Source: Terana coerulea (taxonomy: Eukaryota > Basidiomycota > Agaricomycetes > Polyporales > Phanerochaetaceae). Taken from it: DNA of 64,000 bases. Below, in pieces: positions 58,304 to 64,000 of this stretch. The DNA is taken from contig JAKOGH010000864.1 in assembly GCA_024811115.1 (NCBI GenBank), positions 62,001 to 126,000 of the forward strand, given 5' to 3'. Below the pieces are notes generated by a model. That model saw only the letters and a list, made by a program, of their open reading frames with translations, was not told the DNA's origin and did no database searches. Position 1 is the stretch's first letter. Each line of letters begins with the position of its first letter. A program made the translations under genes and the position numbers.

Positions 58304-59559
58304 CTATGAGTCGTCGGTTTTGCCGCGGAATGAGTTTATTGCGCGGTTAGCCATCTCGAAGCCGAGGAATGTCGCGCCGTTCGCGAAGGGCGACCTGTGA
58401 TATGCATTAGCTGTTTGGCTACAGACGAGAATCTAGACACGCACCTGATGAGAGTAGGTCCGAGCCCACGCAAGAAAGCCCCGGGGCCCTCGGTCCTCCA
58501 AACCTTCCGCACGCAGTCGACCATCCCGTTGTATTTCTGTCCATCCGCGGGGCTGAAGCCGTCAGTCTGTATCCGGGACTTGATCATGTCTATGGGGTAT
58601 ATCACTGCCCACAGCTAAGAAGTAACTCAGAAGTCTCGAAAGATATTGATAGTAAATGTAACATACGACATAGCCGGCAGCTGCACCAAACAACACGGCC
58701 TTGGCGGGGCTGACCTGGTCGCGATGTATATGCTTTGTGGACATCTCGCGCTGCATAAGCTTCTCGTACGCCCAGAAGTATACCGCGTAGCCGCTCGCTT
58801 CACGGAGGAGCGTTACGCCCTGGCCCTTGTACACGCCCGCGATCCCGTAGCTTTGGAAAATCTTCTTGATGGCATCACCGGGCCCTTTGTATACTGGCTT
58901 CGTTGCAGACTGAGTCTGAAGACCTGCGGAGGGTGAGCTTTGATTTGCAGAAGAGTGGTAGGTACGCACGTATACGGATGTGTTCGACGGGTCCTGACAC
59001 TACACCGTTGGCAAGGCCAGCAAAGACACCGGATGCAAGAAGTTGTGGACCTGTGAGGACCGTTCCGGACGGCCCTCCGATGCCGTTTTCGATATTCTTC
59101 CCGGCGAAGAGACGTTTTGAATATTCCATGGCGCCGAACTGAATCGACACGCAGACACCGATACCGAGGAGTGGTGTCAGGGTACCCTGTGGAAATAGAT
59201 GAGGATCTTGGTGCGCTTGCGAGAGGAGCATGATGTGTATGGGGTGGGAGACTGGCGGAGTCTGACCTTGTAGAAAGCGAGCGGGCCCTCGTTCTTGAGG
59301 ATTCCGCCTGCACAGTGCAGCATCCCATTGTAGGTACCTTTAGGAGCAGTTTGCATCCTCTGACGTAGGATTTTCAGTGCACATACTCGGAAAGGATCTG
59401 CAGCATTACTCACCACTTTGACAATATCAAAAGGCTGGCCCACCAACACCTACTCGAGTCTGCTCAGCGGCCGAGCCAAGTATAGCCTGCAAGTTCGGCC
59501 TTCACCTGTGCGATACCGCCGGCGGTGCCAGCCACCAAGTCTTGCGCTGTCTTCGACAT
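58304..59559 (-). CDS. Mitochondrial carrier, Ymc1-like
   Basis: SLC25-family inner mitochondrial membrane carrier with three repeats. Exon 1 (59559-59506) encodes MSKTAQDLVAGTAGGIAQ; exon 2 (59449-59414) gives VLVGQPFDIVKV. Later exons supply RMQTAPKGTYNGML, GPLAFYKGTLTPLLGIGVCV, SIQFGAMEYSKRLFAG, GPVEHIRIRLQTQ, GVTLLREASGYAVYFWAYEK, YPIDMIKSRIQTD and the end FEMANRAINSFRGKTDDS. The three signature PxDxxK-type motifs are PFDIVK, PVEHIR and PIDMIK. GTLTPLLGIGVCVSIQFG matches yeast Ymc1/Ymc2 and the carnitine/ornithine-like branch; the exact substrate is not decided by sequence. All introns are GT-AG and no frame break was found. Confidence 0.9.
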
Positions 59560-59954
59560 TCTGGGGGATTCTCGGCCGAGGAGGTGGACGTCGAGAGCAA
59601 GGAGGAGGGCAGGCGGTGGCCGTCCGAGTCAGAGGTCGCAGGTCAGTTCAAAGCTACGAACCAATAGCGTTTAGCCGATCGGCGATGATGTCTTCGAGAT
59701 AGAGACTTTTGCGTAGATAAGATTAGATTGGCGCCTCTCTTGAAGGCCTCAAAGCAAAGTAGCGCGCAGGCGATTGTGGCATAGGGGCATATGCATAGAC
59801 GTCGACGTGCTAGTTCGCGATCACTTGTGGCATAGAATATAAATACAACAGCGTCGTATCAAGACGGGAACGAATGGATACATTAGCGAATGCGGTGGCG
59901 GAATGGTCGTCGCCCAAAAATAAATACCGCGAAGGCCCAGCTCCTATGATTTGC
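59560..59954. other. Divergent/upstream intergenic region
   Basis: 5' side of the carrier gene. No element identified. Confidence 0.5.
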
Positions 59955-60182
59955 CTACATTTTCGGTGCATATTTGTCGCGTCCCATTGACGACCAAGGA
60001 TGCGGGGCGTAGTACTTGTCCCTCACCCGGCCATCTGCTGCTCTCCACTTCTGTTTGGATTCGTCCGATTCCCGCTTCCAGGCCTCTGCGATGGCTTGGG
60101 CGGGCGACATCGTTCGCGGACGGTGGGAAGCAGCGCCGCTCAGGACCTGCGAAAGAGGGTATGCGGCCGAGTCCGAGGCCAT
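59955..60182 (-). CDS. Small hypothetical protein
   Basis: A 75-residue frame, ATG at 60182 to TAA at 59955. It reads MASDSAAYPLSQVLSGAASH, then an amphipathic charged helix with AQAIAEAWKRESDESKQKW and a basic, aromatic end. Composition is more natural than most short frames here, and the start follows a plausible context, but I know no relative. Confidence 0.4.
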   Translation of the reverse strand: MASDSAAYPLSQVLSGAASHRPRTMSPAQAIAEAWKRESDESKQKWRAADGRVRDKYYAPHPWSSMGRDKYAPKM

Positions 60183-61350
60183 CTGAGATCGATAGAGTTA
60201 GCGCAACCCGGCGGCGGGGAGAACGACGGTGCAGCGTACGAGAGTCGTCAATGGGTCATTACACGGTAGGCCAGAGGGGACAAGGTTCGTTCTTATATAA
60301 GACGGTCCATTGAGTGAGGACGCATCGCGGGGCTGGCCTCGGAGCTTATTCTGACCCACGGCCGTCCTGCGCCAAGGTTTGGTTGCCAAAGAACCATGTA
60401 GAGAACATGCTAACTTCCGTAAAGGAAATTGTGCGCAATGCATTGTCCTTCCCAATATGGTAGTATGAAAGAGAGTTTCAGACTGGTCCTGAGGGAAGAA
60501 GAGGGAAAATACGGGCCTTGATGTCCAGATCAAGAACCGGGAACGGAGAGACTCTGACGGAGCAGCGCAGACGCGCGGATAGTAATGGAGACGTGGGCCG
60601 GTAACGGTACCTTCAAGGGTGCTGATTTGCGGTCGGCGAAGAAAGCGAGAAATCTGGCGGGGACAATGGGTTAGATTAAACGGATAACGGCCGGTATCAA
60701 GCACCAGGTGGCTTGATGGCGGAGGACAATGGGGAAACAGCGAGGAAATGGACACGGGGTATGACTCACGAAAGGACTCTTCCTGACATGCGTTCAGTGG
60801 GGGCGACAGACCTGGAGCGGGGACGTCACGTCTTGAGCAATTCATTGGCCTGGCCGGTTGCCTTCGCAATCATGCGAGGCAGCAGCGTGTCCTGTCGTAT
60901 CGCCTCCAGAGCGGATCGGTCTGAAGGCCCTGGCGGCCAGGCCAGAACGGCGGATAAAACTCGTCTCACAGCGAGTTTCGCACCGTGATATTTTTGCCAA
61001 TACGAGCCTGACGGTAGCGGCTCCTGTGCCCCGCATTCCCATGCGGTATGCGTTTGGAACAGGAGGCACAGGCGTGTCGTAGCGTCAAGCTTTGACCTCG
61101 GAGATTCAAGACGCGGGAGCATGGAGTCTCGAGCTCCTATCTCCCCCCTCTCGCGCTTGGCTTACGGCAGGATGCTGGAAGAGCGACAGATCGCAAGGAG
61201 TGTGTAGTACACGAGGCATGCACGAAACGGTGCTGTATTAGCGGGTGAACGAATATCGAGGTTGGAATCAAAGCGTACGGGACAGTCCAAGCGCCAGCAA
61301 AGCCGGAGAGCGCTTGTCAAGAAATTGCCTAATGCAGAACGGCCACAATC
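60183..61350. other. Intergenic, nothing recognised
   Basis: Minus frames near 61122-60826 are open but without motifs. This is the target sequence downstream of the LINE poly-A end. Confidence 0.5.
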
Positions 61351-61371
61351 TTTTTTTTTTTTTTTTTTTTT
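61351..61371 (-). repeat. LINE poly-A tail
   Basis: 21 uninterrupted T on the plus strand, at the expected 3' end of the minus-strand LINE. It marks the insertion border; sequence below 61351 is target DNA. A tail this long in a copy with broken frames suggests a fairly recent insertion or a source that was already defective. Confidence 0.85.
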
Positions 61372-64000
61372 ACTCCAAATTGTATTTAAAGTGCAGGGAA
61401 CATGCCCTATGCTACACATGTAATACCTAGGCACGGGCGCGGCTTTGAAGAAACCAACTCGGTCGGTTTAAGAAAATGTTAGGCCTTCCACGAGCTCCCT
61501 CAGTCAGCGGTAGAGGATTTCTCCCCTTCCGCTCGTGAAGTCGGCCCCGAGTTTCCGGACATCCGATCCCGCAGGAGTCACCCCGGTTCACAGAGCCTTC
61601 CCGGCAAGAAAGCGCGCAGCGCTATAAGCGCAAAAGCACGTCGCCACACAAGTGATAATGCAGATGCGCGCTCTGCCCCGATGGAAGCTAAGGTGAGAAG
61701 TTTGATTGCACAGACACGACACGAGTTTGCACCCAGCCAGAGGCGGTACAGGTGGTCTCGAGCGGTCGCGCTACGGGCCGGGGTTCTCGTCCCTGCGCTC
61801 TTTGGCCTTCCGGTATTTCTTCCGGTTCGCCTTGAGCGCGTGCTTTAGGTAATAGGAGAAGATCTCCCTTCCCATGATGTCCGTGTACATGCCCTGTGGC
61901 TGTGTGACACGTTCAACGTTATCTTTGTGTTTGCGACGAGACTTCTCGTCCTTGTCTCTTTCCTGTGTCCACTTGTCTTCCTGACATGTGTTGCGGGAGG
62001 TAGAACTTCTTTTGACGACATGCTGATCCGCCGTCAATATGATTGTGCGCAGCCACTTGTGAGGCAAGTGGAAGGTCGGGTCATCCGGGTGATCAGATGC
62101 CCACTGCCGCGCAGCATGCTGGATGACACTTCCTCCTTTCCGAATAGAAACGGAGGGGTGTCTGTTGATTCTTGCTCCCGGGCTCCTCTCCCTCCTCGAA
62201 CGTGACAAATTCATGCCAGCCGAAGATTTTGATGGTAGCCTTTCCACCGTTTCGGCCGCGGCGACGCCGCCACTCCCAGTATCGCTGTTTGCGCTCGATT
62301 GTTACCTGTCGGATGAATTCATCCTCGCGGTCCCAAGAGTCAATGTTTAGCCACCAGACACCTGTGCGGATGTCTCCGTGCCGATCAATGGCGTCCTGAA
62401 TGAGGTCGCCCCACTCAAACGTTGCAACCAACGGATTGAGGTATAGGAATATGGCGATATCCGCCATGTCTAGGCGGTTCTCCTTATTTTGCAGGTGAAG
62501 CTGCTTTCCTGCAGCAATCAGCTCTAGCCGTTCCTGCTCAGGTACAACCCGAGGAGGTTTATGAAGTCTGATCCAGAACGGGCACTCGTAGAGGATGTGC
62601 CGTCGTGTCTCAAACTTCGGATGGTCGGTGTCGCATGGGCAATACAACGGCCCGGGTTTGGGCGTCCATTTGCTCACACCGTCACTGTCGGTTTCCCATT
62701 TGCCGTGCTTCATTCGGAACTCCCCGTGAGGAAGTGGCCGAGTGATGAAGCGCGTTAATCTAGAGTAGAACTTTGTTTTGTTACCGAAGTTTCTTAGCGC
62801 CCAGTGGCGCTTGGGCATGTTGGAGAAGAGAGCATGCTCGTCCTTTCGACCAAGAGATTGCTCCCTCGGTACTTGATGTTCTTCATCTTGGCCTTCCGAG
62901 CTGAGTATAGCATGCTGGGAGAGCCTTTGTTTTGCCACTGATTGTGACGTATACGTGGGCTGATTCATTTCGGCACCCTCTTTAGCGAGGTTGTCGACCG
63001 CATCAGCCTCAGAATGCAAATCGGTGACGTGTTCCATGTGATAATGGGACGGCTGCCACAACGACTGCAAGTCGGCGTGTTGGGAACCGGCTCTGGTCGA
63101 GCCATTCCCGTAGCGCTTTACATGCGCCGATTGACTCCATTTGACTGGAGTCATTTTTAGCTTTCAGGATGGCAATGCCTGCCGCCCTGTTGTCCACAAA
63201 TATGGTGAGAGACTCATACTTGTAACCCTCTCGCGATACTCGAGGGGTACGTATGGTTTCTCTTTATTCTCAGGGAGTTTTGCCCACTCTGGTAGTCTAA
63301 CTCCCCTGATTTGATTGCCTGATAGAAGTCATCATCTGACTCCTTTACGGCCGGAGAATGCCCCGATATAGGGCTTGCATCTCGGTGTCAAACACCGTCA
63401 CCTGGCCGCAGGGCCACTTGTGCTGTGCTAGGACGTCGGCGTCATGTGGGGCCGGATGGTGCTTCCCCTTTAAGTCAAGTAGCCGGTACGCCGCTCCGGT
63501 GGAGGGTACGCCCGTCGACTTATCTTTCAGCATTGATCCGTCCGTGAACAGGATCATGTTGTCGTCTTTGGCGGCCGCTTGCATCTGTAATTCTGCAAAC
63601 AACTCGTACCATTCACTGAACCCTGGGGCACCCTTCTTAAGGGATGAGCCTGGGCTGTCTACCATGCCAGTTTACACGGTCAGCCGTAGATCTGAACAAT
63701 GGTGTCATCGGGTCCGTCCATAGTGGCCGAGTTATTGAGATCTTTGAGACTCCCAGATGCGATTGCCTGGCATGCTCTGATCGAGAGCGGCAATCTATCC
63801 CTCATGCGAGAGCTCCATGCGGTCTCGACAGATCAATAGGCGTTTGTTCAAACGCTTCTTAGCTTTTAGTGGTTGGCCTCACGCGTCCTGAATGGAGCGT
63901 GGCCCAGACCGCTTTCTCATTGACCACTTTTCTCGCTCGTATGGCGAGGGATAGGGTGGCTTTCTGGAAGTGTCGCGTGCAGCGGATGCACGCTTTCTTC
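61351..64000 (-). mobile_element. 3' end of a non-LTR retrotransposon (LINE), decayed
   Basis: Reading down the minus strand from the window edge: an RNase H region with ILFTDGSMLKDK (catalytic Asp), VTVFDTEMQAL (catalytic Glu) and VDNRAAGIAI (Asp), then a 353-residue frame (63154-62093) with SRLTRFITRPLPHGEF, and the Cys/His knuckle YCPCDTDHPKFETRRHILYEC near its middle, which is usual after RNase H in fungal LINEs. A basic tail and a 3' UTR follow, ending in 21 A (T run at 61351-61371). Frames change at least twice between 63665 and 62093 and again below 62093, so this copy is inactive. The reverse transcriptase part lies beyond the window, as does the 5' target-site duplication. Confidence 0.85.

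Noticed and set aside
63358..63862. Plus-strand frames at the window end
   Set aside because: They are antisense to the LINE RNase H region.
1..64000. CRISPR arrays, bacterial operons or ribosome binding sites
   Set aside because: The sequence is clearly eukaryotic with spliceosomal introns; no regularly spaced direct repeats were seen.

Overview
The window is nuclear DNA of a basidiomycete, most likely an Agaricomycete (polypore or mushroom type). Genes on both strands are cut by many GT-AG introns of about 45-65 nt. The families present (DUF6533 seven-helix proteins, But2-type proteins, UstYa-like proteins, CHAT-domain relics, F-box proteins) are typical of that group. Species cannot be named from the sequence alone.

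Layout. 1-6790: no recognisable gene. 6817-10497: GH18 chitinase (-), an intron-containing tRNA-Ser(CGA) (-) and a multi-helix membrane protein (+). 11139-16731: two DUF6533 genes, A and B (-). 17428-22827: a But2-type protein (-), a UstYa-like protein (+), a second type of seven-helix protein (-) and another UstYa-like protein (-). 25058-29380: small secreted protein candidate, GNAT acetyltransferase and DUF6533 copy C (all -). 31024-36679: F-box protein (+), orphan C-terminus of a subtilase (-, broken), C2-domain protein (-). 39074-50313: DUF6533 copies D (dead, carries a MITE), E and F (+), with a CHAT relic, a 2-oxoglutarate oxygenase and a broken surface protein between E and F. 50971-57873: uncharacterised genes and an APH-type kinase. 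58304-59559: mitochondrial carrier of Ymc1 type. 61351-64000: 3' end of a decayed LINE on the - strand, with its poly-A.

Main result. Six DUF6533 paralogs share one 13-exon architecture with three microexons: two of only 2 nt and one of 16 nt. Each was placed by reading frame and by flanking AG/GT, and the 2-nt exons recur at the same two positions in all six genes. Exon lengths are nearly invariant (about 35-44 / 35 / 152 / 2 / 62 / 107 / 92 / 2 / 141 / 16 / about 55 / 36 / about 300 nt). With this model copies A, B, C and F are open from start to stop; D is a pseudogene; E lacks one base at its last exon.

Caution. Many otherwise good genes contain a single one-base frame slip, several at G or C runs of four or five. 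Consensus errors in the assembly are a plausible cause, so calls of pseudogenes that rest only on one such slip are kept tentative.
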